Assembly (NCBI RefSeq): GCF_022539505.1
Contig: NC_061510.1
Location: forward strand, 265,121,687-265,185,686
DNA length: 64,000 nt
Direction of reading: 5' to 3'
Origin: Lolium rigidum
Taxonomy: Eukaryota; Streptophyta; Magnoliopsida; Poales; Poaceae
Positions within the stretch are counted from its first letter, which is position 1; every line of letters starts with the position of its first letter. The notes beneath the pieces were generated by a model that saw only the letters and a list, made by a program, of their open reading frames with translations, had not been told where the DNA came from and did not search any database. Positions 54,600 through 64,000 of the stretch are shown piece by piece. The translations under genes and the position numbers were made by a program.

Positions 54600-55720
54600 G
54601 CGTTGACGTGGAGCAAGCTAGGCAAGACGTAATTATGGAGGAAGAGGCCATATGATGCGTGCTTGGCCTTGGTTGCAGGGCGGTGTTTCCCCCTATGTAC
54701 TTAGGCCTACACCCATCGCATGTTGGATCAGGCTGTGGATGTCCTTCTAGAGAAATTTGCCACATAATGGGCAAAATAGCTCCCCGCGCATGCAGAAACG
54801 AATTTCACCACCCTTCAGCCGCTTGAGAACATAGCGGCTTTTCCGGTCCCTGCGCACCTTGTTGTTGTCCATTTCATCAGAATACTCCTATGAATTATTA
54901 AGTACTACATAATCAGGTTTTTTATGACAGATCGAATAAATACTCCACTAACATAGTCAAACCATAGAAACCCTAAAATTAAATGTGTAGAACAAGTAAA
55001 TGGCAGAAGAAATCGTAATAAATCATGAGAAACCCTATGAACAACCATGAACATAAGCCACAACAATTGCAAGTCCACTAAGTATGAACACATAAATTGA
55101 TTATATGACTACATGGCAGATTAGTCGAAATTAAACTAGAATCTGATCTTACGAATCGTAGAATCAATTACATCTACAAGAACAAGGTAGGATATCAAAT
55201 CAATCAAGAACCAGGCTCGTGCAAACCATGTGAACAGCAATATGACACAAAGAGGGTTGGGACAGTTTCGGTAAAAGAGAAGTACCTCCTCGTCATCACC
55301 CTCAACATCCTCCTGGAACTGAACGTTTGGGCCGAAATCGTCGAAGGGGTCGAGGTTCGCGTCCAACATCGGGCCTAGGAAGACCTCGCCGTGGTGGCCT
55401 GCAACGCCGTGCACATCTTCGGCGGGATAAACAACGTTGGTATCCACCTTCTGCTCGACGGCCAGGACGCCCGTTTCGACCGAGGTCGAAGAACCAGACA
55501 AGCAGAGGAGACGAGCGGCATGGGTGCCCGGTGAAGCCTCACCCGTCGTGACGGCCAGGACGCCCATTTCGACCGAGGTCGAAGAATCCGACAAGCAGAG
55601 GAGACGAGCGGCCTGGGTGCCCGGTGAAGCCTCACCCACCGCGACGTCCACTACCGTAGAGGCATCCTCTGCGTGGGCGGTCGCCTATTGCTCCGCCTCG
55701 TATGCAATACCTATCTTCAT
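54600..55720 (-). pseudogene. Two-exon pseudogene with zf-XS-like zinc finger
   Basis: Exon 1 (55720-55286) starts MKIGIAYEAEQ, has an in-frame TAG at 55685-55687, then two 31-residue repeats (GEASPGTQAARLLCLS type, 93-bp DNA units) and an acidic end, FGPNVQFQEDVEGDDEE. A clean intron (GT at 55285, AG at 54888) joins in frame to exon 2: DNNKVRRDRKSRYVLKRL, then FCMRGELFCPLCGKFL, an in-frame TAG (54747-54749), then HSLIQHAMGVG and, one frame over, ATKAKHASYGLFLHNYV. The CPxC...LLQHAxGVG...KAxH arrangement matches the zf-XS finger that precedes XS domains in SGS3/FDM proteins of RNA silencing. XS and XH domains are absent. Two stops and one shift make it a pseudogene or a mis-sequenced small gene. 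Confidence 0.65.
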
Positions 55721-56327
55721 GCTGCTGCGGTTGGAAACGGGAAAGTCGATGCCTCAGAGGTGCGGTGAGTGGATGGGGGGTTTTCACAGTGTGGGGGAGG
55801 CAAGTTGGGGGAGTGGAGAGGACGAGCTCGCGAGAGATGATGAGGCCGATTATGTTATAGCCTCTGACTCTCTGTATCCAGTACTCGACTTTCCACTTTC
55901 TGGGAGACGTGTATGAAACTTTTTTTGGACCATTTAACTTCATGTGGGACTCATGTATACCAATACTTCCAAACGTCATAAGTAATTCAAAATCATTCAG
56001 AATAATATGAGACCTTAACATTTTATTTTTTGTGTCAGATATTGTCTATGAAAAATAACATCCTTCAAAAAATAAATCCCCTATGCCAATCCGATCATGC
56101 CCGTCTACTCCAACTAGCTTCCTCGAGTAATTTGTCACCTTACATTCTTAAAATGAACCAAAATTTGGCACAGGGGTGCATCATCACATGGAAAATGATG
56201 TTACCATTCTGTCTTCCCATTTTTTATGAATTTTTCAAAATTGTCATGCCCTAACGGAAAAAATGTACTCCTTCTAAGAAGCATGTATCAGAATGGCATT
56301 ACCAAAACCTAGGGGTGGGGTGGGGGG
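55721..56327. other. Unassigned spacer before element G
   Basis: AT-rich apart from the first 150 bp. No gene or terminal repeat recognised. Ends in a G-rich run immediately before the LTR of element G. Confidence 0.5.
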
Positions 56328-57729
56328 TGATACGTCCAAAACGTATCTACTTTCCCGAACACTTTTGCTATTGTTTTGCCTCTAATTTGTGTATTTTGGA
56401 TGCAACTAACACGGACTAACGCTGTTTTCAGCAGAACTGTTCTGGTGTCTCGTTTTTGTGCGGAAATCCAACTTTCGGGAAAAACCTCGGGATTTTGACG
56501 AAGGCCCTATTTTCCCGAGAATGCGACGGAGCCAGAAGGACAAATAAAGTGGAGGCCCGAGGGCCCCACACCATAAGGCGGCGCGGCCTGGGGGGGCCCG
56601 CGCGGCCCTATGGTGTGGGCCCCTCGGCTGGCCTCCGACGCCCTCCTTCGGACTATTTATCGGCCTCGACCTAAAAACGCATGGAGAGAAGTTGAAGTCG
56701 CCAGAAACCCTCCAGAACGCCGCCACATCGCGAAACTCCATCTCGGGAGCCAGAAGTCTCCGTTCTGGCACTCCGCCGGGACGGGGAATTGGAGGAGATC
56801 ATCGCCATCATCACCGCCAACGCCTCTCCATCAACCAGCCATGTTTCCCCCATCCATGTGTGAGTAATTCCCCCGCTGTAGGCCGAAGGGGATGGTAGGG
56901 ATTGGATGAGATTGGTCATGTAATAGCATAAGATTGTTAGGGCATAGTGCCTAGTGTCCGTAGATGGTACTTTTATGATATTGTTGCAACTTGTTATGCT
57001 TAATGCTTGTCACTAGGGCCCGAGTGCCATGATCTCAGATCCGAACATGTTATTATTTCATCATAATATTCATTGTTTATGGTCTTACCTGCAAGTTGTA
57101 TACACATGTCGCTGTCCGGAACCAATGGCCCCGAAGTGACGAAATCGGGACAACCGGAGGGAATGGTAGTGACGTGAGGATCACATGTGTTCACGGAGTG
57201 TTAATGCTTTGCTCCGGTACTCTATTAAAAGGAGTACCTTAATATCCAGATGAGTTTCCCTTGAGGCCCGGCTGCCACCGGCTGGTAGGACAAAAGATGT
57301 TGTGCAAGTTTCTCATTGCGAGCACGTACGACTATAATTGGAACACATGCCTATTGATTGATTAGTACTTGGATACCGTTTTATTATTATCTCGCAAATG
57401 CCCCGCTATGATTGTTACATGAGTTTCTCTCATCCATGCAACGCCCGTCATCCGTCCCCGTGCCTACGGTATTTTAATCCTGCTTGTTTACTAAAATCAC
57501 TACTCGCTGTCTTTGTTACTCTGCTGCTGTTATTTCACTACTGCTACTACTATAAAACTGTTACTACTGATAAACTCTTGCGAGCAAGTCTCGTTTCCAG
57601 GTGCAGCTGAATTGACAACTCCGCTGTTAAGGCTTTCAAGTATTCTTTGTCTCCCCTTGTGTCGAATCAATAAATTGGGTTTTACTTCCCTCGAAGACTG
57701 TTGCGATCCCCTATACTTGTGGGTCATCA
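56328..57729 (+). repeat. 5' LTR of element G
   Basis: 1402 bp from TGATACGTCCAAAACG to GGGTCATCA. The GC-rich block at 56570-56640 and downstream T-rich region follow the plan of the other LTRs. A short poly-A-signal-like AATAAA lies near 57667. Confidence 0.88.
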
Positions 57730-57740
57730 CGACTATTTTC

Positions 57741-57757
57741 TGGCGCCGTTGCCGGGG
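57741..57757 (+). other. Primer binding site of element G (tRNA-Asp type)
   Basis: TGGCGCCGTTGCCGGGG, 11 bases after the LTR end and identical to the site of element A. Confidence 0.9.
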
Positions 57758-57816
57758 AGCATAGCTTTATTTGGAAGTTCACTTGGATTGATATTGTTCG
57801 CTGCAAATTCTGCATC

Positions 57817-58790
57817 ATGGGTAAACCTCGCGATACTAAGGTCGCCATACTACCATCCACTACAAGAAAAGGTACAACTCTGAGTACCTCTGCTGCTCTT
57901 GATTCACCATCTGTGATTGATAAACTTGTTTCACCACCACAAGCTTCAAATGCTGGTACTTCGCTGAATCTGAAAACTCTCATAATATTGATAATATGTC
58001 TGCTTGTGCTTGATGATAGTGGTTCATTGGGAACTTTTCTAGATGCTACAATTGCTAGGTCTAGACAAATTGAAAATACTCGAAACTCCCGATGTCACTA
58101 CACCTCTTAATTCACCCGAACTTGAATACTCTAGTGATGATTTTGATGAAGATTATGTGGAACTTGATGATGATTTTATTGAAAAATGCAATGCTACTAC
58201 TGATGCAAGAAAAATTAAAAAGTTGCTTGCGTAACATACTCGTTAGATATAAACTCGTCTCCCGATCCTAAATTTGCCACATCTCCTATAAACATTAAGG
58301 ATAAAGATTATGATTTTTCTCTTGATCTATCTCATATAGCTATTGTTGAGAAAACACCCTTTTGTGGTACTGAAAAAGAAAGTGATGTTGAACACATGAC
58401 TGAGTTATCTACTCTGAGTAGCTTGTTTTCTGATGATGTTAAGAAGCGTACTTACTTTGTTGCTAAAATCTTTCCATTCTCATTAAAAGTCCAAAAGAAT
58501 TTCTTAATGTTTTCTTCCGGAAATACTTTCCTGCTAGTGCCCAACATGCTGCTTTGCAGAGAGTTTATAATTTTGATCAGGGAGATGAAGAGAAATTGCC
58601 TGAGGCTTGGGCGAGATTTTGCTCTCTTATTAGAGCTCACCTGACCATGATTTGGAAAAGCATGATTTACTTGATATATTTTATAGTGGACTAACCATTG
58701 AGTCTAGGGCATACCCGGATAGTTGTGCTGGTTGTGTTTTCAGGAAAAGAACTCCGGACGAAGCTGAAGAGTTATTGCTAAAATAGGCCG
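57817..58790 (+). pseudogene. N-terminal gag of element G
   Basis: ATG at 57817 (MGKPRDTKVAILPSTTRKG). The frame is lost near 57990, resumes as LDDSGSLGTFLDATIARSR, shifts again to LNSPELEYSSDDFDEDYVE and stops near 58232. The gag core follows in several frames: FFRKYFPASAQHAA near 58520, then LPEAWARFCSLI near 58600 and DIFYSGLTIESRA near 58680. At least five breaks. The domain content is that of an Athila-type gag. Confidence 0.78.
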
Positions 58791-58836
58791 GAATCATGAT
58801 GATTGGACTACGCCTGAACCAACTCCAACGCCAATA

Positions 58837-59667
58837 GTGAAGAAGAGGGGTTTAATTAAATTGAATGATGAAGATATGAGGGAAGCCAAGAAGTCTCTCA
58901 AGGAGAAAGGAATTAAATCTGAAGATGTGAAGAATCTACCTCCTATAGAAGATATATGTGAGATAATTCCCCCTTCATCCATGATTGAGGTAAATTCCCT
59001 TCAGCGCTTCACTAGGGAAGATATTCCGTATTCAAAACCTCCTGCACAATGCTTAGATGAGTTTGATAATTATATTGTTAAGCAAGAAATTTTTAATATG
59101 AGAGTAGAGAATCATCTAATGGAAAATTCTCAAGCTATTAGTGAATTGCATGATATTGTGGAGAGAACCTCCAATGATGTTAAGATGCTTGTTAAACATT
59201 TTCATATGGTTCAAACTCAAATTGATCAACTCACTAAAGTGCAAAATGACTTGTTAGGAAATAATTCTAAAGAAAAACATGCTTATGAAGTAACAACTAG
59301 AGGTGGTGTCTCTACCCAGGATCCTCTATATCCCGAAGGGCATCCCAAAAGAGTTGAACAAGATTCTCAACGAACTAAAACTAGTGCTCCATCTAAGAAA
59401 AAGAAAAAGAAACATAAAAATGTTGTAGAATCCTCCGAACCCGTTAATGATCCTAATAGTATTTCTATTTACGATGCTGAAACCGAAAGTGGTAATGAAC
59501 ATGATAAAGATAATGATAAGAATGATACTCCCGATAAAGAAGAGGTTGAAGAAGAACCCGAAAAGCATGCTAAAAATAAAAAGTATACTAAAGAAGATTT
59601 TATTGCTGAGAAACATGGTAATGAAAGAGAACCTTGGGTGCAAAAGAAAATGCCTTTTCCCTGCTAA
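58837..59667 (+). CDS. Middle gag segment of element G
   Basis: 276-codon open frame: KKRGLIKLNDEDMREAKK, a predicted coiled-coil stretch (ELHDIVERTSNDVKMLVKH, about residues 100-135), a Lys-rich block and a highly charged acidic region (ETESGNEHDKDNDKND). The end shifts frame at about 59648, where QKKMPFP meets the next frame. It is a fragment of a larger gag-pro protein rather than a separate gene; it has no catalytic motif. Confidence 0.75.
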   Translation: MKKRGLIKLNDEDMREAKKSLKEKGIKSEDVKNLPPIEDICEIIPPSSMIEVNSLQRFTREDIPYSKPPAQCLDEFDNYIVKQEIFNMRVENHLMENSQAISELHDIVERTSNDVKMLVKHFHMVQTQIDQLTKVQNDLLGNNSKEKHAYEVTTRGGVSTQDPLYPEGHPKRVEQDSQRTKTSAPSKKKKKKHKNVVESSEPVNDPNSISIYDAETESGNEHDKDNDKNDTPDKEEVEEEPEKHAKNKKYTKEDFIAEKHGNEREPWVQKKMPFPC

Positions 59668-60459
59668 GAAACTAAAATCAAAGGAAGAAGAACACTATAA
59701 TAAATTTTGTGATTGGATGAAACCTTTATTCTTGCAAATCCCTTTGATCGATGCTATTAAATTGCCTCCTTATTCAAAGTATATGAAAGATATTGTTACT
59801 AACAAAAGGAAAATCCCCAATGAGGAAATTTCCACTATGCTTGCTAATTACTCTTTCAATGGCAAAGTTCCAAAGAAGTTGGGTGACCCAGGTATACCTA
59901 CTATTCCTTGTTCTATTAAGAATAATTATGTTAAAACTGCTCTATGTGACTTGGGAGCCGGTGTTAGTGTTATGCCTTTTTCTCTTTATAAGACACTTTA
60001 CTTAGATAAGTTGATACCTACTGATATATCTTTGCAAATGGCTGATAAATCTACTCGCTATTCCTGTTGGTATATGTGAGGATGTTCCTGTTCAAGTTAC
60101 TAATAACTGCTTGATATTAACTGATTTTGTTGTGTTGGAAATGCTCGAAGATGATAATATGTCTATTATTCTTGGGAGACCTTTTCTTAACACTTGCAGG
60201 GGCTGTTATTGATTGCAATAAAGGAAAGGTTACTTTCAATGTTGATGATAAGGAACACACCGTCTATTTCCCCAAGAGGATTGAAAAAGCGTGCGGAGTT
60301 AATACTATTTCTAATGTGAGAACTATCAAAGTTGGAACTATCGATTGTCCTATATATGAGCCTAAAGAAGAAATATCAAACTCTTGTGATTGGATCCATA
60401 TCAATACAATTCAAGGTAACATGATTGATTTGAGGTTTATTTCTTCATATGCTATGTAA
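59660..60459 (+). pseudogene. Retropepsin-like domain of element G
   Basis: Frame 59660-60079 carries KYMKDIVTNKRKIPNEEIS and the active-site-position block ALCDLGAGVSVMPFSLYK. After a shift at about 60050 the flap and C-terminal block follow, with ILTDFVVLEMLEDD, then a further shift to IILGRPFLNT. The last frame ends near 60459 after DCPIYEPKEE and IQGNMIDLRF. As in element A the D-L-G replaces D-S/T-G. Directly afterwards there is no RT but T-rich noncoding DNA. Confidence 0.8.
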
Positions 60460-60639
60460 AATTTATTTGGTGGCAAGACTTGATCAACCTTGCTAACAAA
60501 TACTTTTTATATGCATAGAGGAGGTAAACAACATCTCTTTCTTCCTCCACTTGCTTTAGTTGCTGTAGCACCTTTATTTTTCAAAGTTCCTTAGTTAATT
60601 GGAGATTTCAAAAAATTTCCTGGCCAGTAATAATAAACT

Positions 60640-61805
60640 TGTTGGCGTCAGAAACCCACCGGCGGGCAGTGACTGGCAACACAGTAGAGCCGGGAACAAC
60701 TAGGGCTGCGGCTGGCCCCAGTCCCTCAGAGCGACGGCCCGCAAAGCCTCCTGGTCACACTTCCGATGCTATCGCAAGGGCGTGCCACCTGACCTATACC
60801 TGGTCAGGAAGGTGTTGGATGATGCCTCGCTTAGTTTCCTGCATGGCATACACGTAAACATTAAATACGAGCCTCGATCGGCTCTCGAGTTATCTCGTGA
60901 ATCGGCTCAAAGAGCCGATCCACCCATGATTCGTACAAGGTGTCCGAATATATGGTGGTCCTGCTTGATCAAGGTAAAGCTAATGAGATCTACGACGATT
61001 TAGGGCTTTCACCGCATAATCGGATCATCCTACTCACGATTGGGACTCGCGCTCGCGCACGGTGACCGTAAGCCGATCCTAGACAGGGCCTAAAAACCAA
61101 CACGAGGTTGATCCCCGGAACATCCTGTCTAGGGCTAGCAAACTTCACCCTACACGCCGCTGGATCCTCCAACCCTTTGTAAGGCCTAACTATTGCGGAT
61201 ATTAAACTAATCCTTGCAGAACAAGGAGCAACCGTAACGGATCGGATCTACTAAACTATGATCAAGCGGGTGCCGCCCCTACACCTAAGATAGGTGTAAG
61301 GGCGGCTGGATGTATAAGGGTTGCACTACGATAGCATATGATACGAAGAACAATGCAAACCCTAACACATCTAAGATAACTACGTTGCTCGCCATCAAAA
61401 AGGCTTCAAGCACGAGCAACGCATGAACAACGTGGGTAGGCTTGTGCTGCCTAGATCGCAAGATGCGATCTAGGCAGCAAGGTGCTTACCGGAGAAACCC
61501 TCGAGACGAAGGAGTTGGCGATGCGCCGAGATTTGTTTGTGTTGAACGTTGGTTGTTGTTTATTCCATAAACCCTAGATACATATTTATAGTCCAAGGGA
61601 CTTTCTAACGTGGGCGTGCACCTAACCGTGCACGGGTAAAACTCTAACTCTTAACCGATACGTAATCTAATATGTTACATATACAAGGGCAAACTAGCCC
61701 AAACTTTGCATGTGAGGCCGATTCACGTATTTCTTCTATATATATATCTTCAAGTCCATCTTGATCGCGGCCCACCTCTGACTCGGTCAAATTCTGGTGA
61801 TAACA
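60640..61805 (-). repeat. 3' LTR of element H
   Basis: 1166 bp, TGTTGGCGTC...GGTGATAACA on the plus strand (TG...CA in either direction). On the minus strand a TATA box CTATAAATATG lies near 61580-61595 and AATAAA near 61560. ATCGGCT/AGCCGAT words at about 60897, 60912 and 60926 link it to the internal region. Confidence 0.85.
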
Positions 61806-61822
61806 CATCCCCCCCTGGTTTT
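61806..61822 (-). other. Polypurine tract of element H
   Basis: Minus strand AAAACCAGGGGGGGATG directly before the LTR; it primes plus-strand DNA synthesis. It overlaps a perfect 11-bp-arm hairpin at 61819-61841. Confidence 0.8.
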
Positions 61823-62089
61823 GGAAATGTCATTTCCAAAATCATTATGCTTTCTTTCGTCGGGTCATGTCATGGCAGAGCAGAACTGCCGCAGAATCTT
61901 CCATCATTACGCCTCGCCTCCTGGGCTTCTCTGTATGAATTGACAATTTCGGCATCACGTCCTCGAGAACCGTCATGGCATTAAATCTCCACTACACTCC
62001 TTTTATTTATCTGTGCCAAATGGTTCACCACTCCATCCCCTTGCTCTGCTCTGTCCACCAACGCCAAAAAACCCTCTTCCCCAGCAGCC

Positions 62090-62511
62090 ATGTCTTCCTC
62101 TTCCTCCTCCGCTTCAGGCCTCCCCCTCCAATCGTCGCCGAAGAACAAGGAAGAGGACGACCTCCCTCCGGGGCGTACCCCATCTCCTCTGACAAGGAGA
62201 AGAAAGAAGGAGAAGCAGAGAAGACCAAGGCCTCCCCCTCCGCCAGGCTCCCGTCGAAGAAGCGCTCCCGCATGTGGGCGGACAGCGAGGACGACGACGA
62301 CGACGAGGAAGGAGAAGATGAGGAGGAGGAAGATGATTCCTCCTCCTCCGCTGGGTATCCTCCAACGAAGCGCTTCCGTAGCTGGGCGGATAAATAGGAT
62401 GATGATGATGACGAGGAGGAGGAGGAAGCCCCAGCTGACGGCTGGGGCAGCAGCGGCGAGGACTTCTCCGGCAGTAGCGCCGATGGCGACGCCGACGACG
62501 ACGCTAGCTAG
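62090..62511 (+). pseudogene. Antisense acidic ORF of element H
   Basis: On the strand opposite to the retroelement. ATG at 62090 opens MSSSSSSASGLPLQSSP and NKEEDD. A frame change near 62160 leads to the frame with GAYPISSDKEKKEGEAEK, KKRSRMWADSEDDDDDEE and, again, TKRFRSWADK. An in-frame TAG follows at 62395-62397, beyond which DDDDDEEEEEAPADGW and SSADGDADDDAS run to a stop at 62511. The R-S/F-R-x-W-A-D-acidic module is repeated. Tat/Grande elements of grasses are known to carry an antisense ORF of unknown function in the 3' region; this fits in place and strand. One shift and one stop interrupt it, both possibly sequence errors. Confidence 0.65.
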
Positions 62512-62519
62512 GAGTAGTT

Positions 62520-64000
62520 ATGTAGGATCAGTAGTCCCTTGAGCAATCGGCTCTTCTTTTGTTCTTCTTTTGAGCAGTCGGCTCTTCATTGTAAGAAATC
62601 CCAATATGAAGAATTTCCCTTAACTTGATTTCGCCGATTTTTTTCATGCTGATTTAGCCGATTTTTCCTCATCTGACTTTGTCGACTGTTGGCCTAATCC
62701 ATGCTTAATGACTGATAGCAACGCATCAGTTCCTCACGATAATCTGCGAGACAGGCCAATTCAGTCATCCCTCCAAGCTAGCCAGCTCTGCCGATGACGA
62801 TGGCACAGCCGATCTTGGTAGGCTGGCGACTTGATCTTGAGCAGGCGTCTTTAACAGAGCCCTGGAACTGTCTTGGATGCTCAAACTGATGACTCCGTAA
62901 AAAACACCACTCTCCAGACCAGTTGCGATGTAGGGCTAGCCGATTCCAACCAAATCGGCTCCCCAGAGCAAGGATCTTTAGGGCGAGCTGCCCCCCGAGC
63001 CTTAAAAAGGCGAATCAGCCAAATGTGCCGCCATTGGCCTCAAATCATGACGTAGCCATCCGATTTTAACAACATCGGCTCCCCAGAGCAGAGAACCTTC
63101 AAGGTGAGCTGCCCCCCGAGCTTCTTCAGTCTACTTCTTGCGCCTTGCTGGTCAGATCGGCTCCTTTCCTTTGGTGGATCTGATGCAATCCATCCTTAAC
63201 CTGATCCGCACGTCCATGCTGCTCTTGGCATTGGCATCGGTCTCTCTTCGTGGCCCACTTCCTGCTCCATCGAATCACCTCTTGAGTTGATGGCCATGCA
63301 TCCTTAACCTTAAGGCGATGTCTGCTGCATCGGCTGTGCTTAAAAAATTTTGAATTTTTTTTTACGGCCGATTTATGTATCGGCCCCCATACCTCAATAC
63401 CCACCATCAAGGAATATCTTGGGCTGCTGGGTACTTGCAAGACATTCCTACTGCATATCCTCGTGTTTCATCCACCTAGGTGCCCCCCCGAGCCGATTCT
63501 GTCAAGAGAATTGATGGTATCGGCTCTTCAGGTATCCCCTGTTGGATTAAATGCTCGAACCCAGGCAGAATGGATGGTGAGGATAATTTTGGCCGATTGC
63601 TGGAATCGGCCTCCACGTTGCTTGCTCGATGAAGGTTTTGTAATGTCCCTCCATAAACTTTTGGGGCCAATCACAAGGATCAGCCTCGCCATACTTGCTC
63701 ATTGATTTGTTCTTGCTACCCGGTCAGGCCGGTGGATAAAACCAGCCCAATCTCTGACTTTATCATGTTGGTGCGCTTGCTGTCGTCCACCTCGAGTGCA
63801 TCGTGTAATCGTGGAGCACTAAGCTTCGTCGGAAGGACGAGCACCATGTTTGTGCCAGCCGATGTTTCATCATCGGCTTTCCTTTGCTTGGGGCGCCACT
63901 CCATTTTCCGTCGACGACCCTCTTCATCCAGGGTTCGCTGAACTTTCGCAGCCAGATCAGGTCGTGCCTTCCTCAGTGTATGCAAGTATAACCTTTCGCT
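62520..64000. repeat. Degenerate GCCGAT/ATCGGC-rich region of element H
   Basis: More than fifteen GCCGAT or ATCGGC words, many paired as short inverted repeats such as GGCCGATTGCTGGAATCGGCC (about 63590) and AGCCGATGTTTCATCATCGGCT (about 63858). GCCCCCCGAGC recurs near 62992, 63110 and 63483, and ATCGGCTCCCCAGAGCA twice. No protein domain; ORFs of up to 104 codons on either strand look like shadows of this repeat. Confidence 0.75.

Larger units (their letters stand above)
56328..60639 (+). mobile_element. Element G: gag-protease-only Ty3/Gypsy element, cut by element H
   Basis: Plus-strand element: 5' LTR 56328-57729, tRNA-Asp primer site 57741-57757, gag from 57817, retropepsin-like domain to 60459, then about 180 bp before element H interrupts it at 60640. 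No RT or integrase. Its right half and 3' LTR lie beyond the window. The LTR differs from A and D after the shared TGATACGTC start, so it is a separate family in the same lineage. Confidence 0.88.
60640..64000 (-). mobile_element. Element H: Tat/Grande-like Gypsy element, 3' end only
   Basis: Inserted into element G at 60640 (flank AAACT). The left LTR is 60640-61805, followed at 61806-61822 by a tract that reads AAAACCAGGGGGGGATG on the minus strand, the polypurine tract, so the element runs right to left and this is its 3' LTR. Inside, an opposite-strand acidic ORF (62090-62511) and many GCCGAT/ATCGGC words occur. Protein-coding pol is not yet reached at the window end. The Tat assignment rests on the antisense ORF and layout. 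Confidence 0.78.

Noticed and set aside
57858..57870. CACTACAAGAAAA, identical to the CACTA terminus
   Set aside because: It lies inside the gag frame of element G (codons for STTRKG) with no subterminal array or break in the element; a chance match.
63126..63985. Minus-strand ORFs of 64-104 codons in element H as gag or pol
   Set aside because: No retroelement motif is present, and the frames coincide with the GCCGAT/ATCGGC repeat region.

Overview
The window is repeat-dense nuclear DNA from a large-genome cool-season grass (Pooideae; Triticeae, Aveneae or Poeae cannot be separated from the sequence alone). The grounds are long Ty3/Gypsy LTRs beginning TGATACGTC with tRNA-Asp primer sites, CACTA ends of the CACTACAAGAAAA type, Harbinger and Stowaway-like MITEs, and a GC-rich, intron-bearing gene style. 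No intact host gene was found. Coding sequence is almost entirely transposon-derived, and most of it is broken.

Layout. 1-507 is AT-rich single-copy-looking DNA, followed by a 100-N gap (508-607). Element A (608-7537, plus strand) is a Gypsy element with gag and protease but no reverse transcriptase. It sits inside element B (7538-13570, minus strand), which has gag only. B sits in an older LTR fragment (13571-14759), followed by a putative 3.5 kb LTR block (14761-18289). A Harbinger-type element with an acidic ORF lies at 18753-19898. Element E (20538-37032, minus strand) is an old Gypsy element with gag, protease, reverse transcriptase and integrase, split by two clean insertions. Element C (22297-27459, TSD ACAAG) is a young Gypsy element with an uninterrupted 1526-residue polyprotein. 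Element D (27583-34323, TSD CCGGG) is a non-autonomous Gypsy element with two full LTRs and one unidentified 214-residue ORF.

From 37033 to about 53580 lie two CACTA-type ends (37033 and 49366) in the same orientation, each followed by a tandem array built on the palindrome TGGGCCGGCCCA. Between them are two decayed genes resembling the Ptta/En-Spm (TNP1-like) CACTA accessory gene, plus several MITEs. A pseudogene with a zf-XS-like zinc finger (SGS3/FDM-type proteins) lies at about 54600-55720. Element G (56328-60639, plus strand) is another gag-protease-only Gypsy element. It is interrupted by element H (60640 to the window end, minus strand), whose 3' region carries an acidic ORF on the opposite strand, as known for Tat/Grande elements.

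How the parts relate: A, B, D and G share tRNA-Asp priming and lack RT and integrase, so they would need enzymes from autonomous relatives. C and E encode those enzymes for their own lineages. The insertion order is legible (E before C and D; B before A; G before H). A striking cross-cutting signal is that repeat copies in this window differ mainly at CAG/CTG trinucleotides (CAG versus CGAG or CGG; CTG versus ACG, CTTG or CG). This looks like a methylation-linked sequencing artefact and means many frameshifts listed here may not be real.
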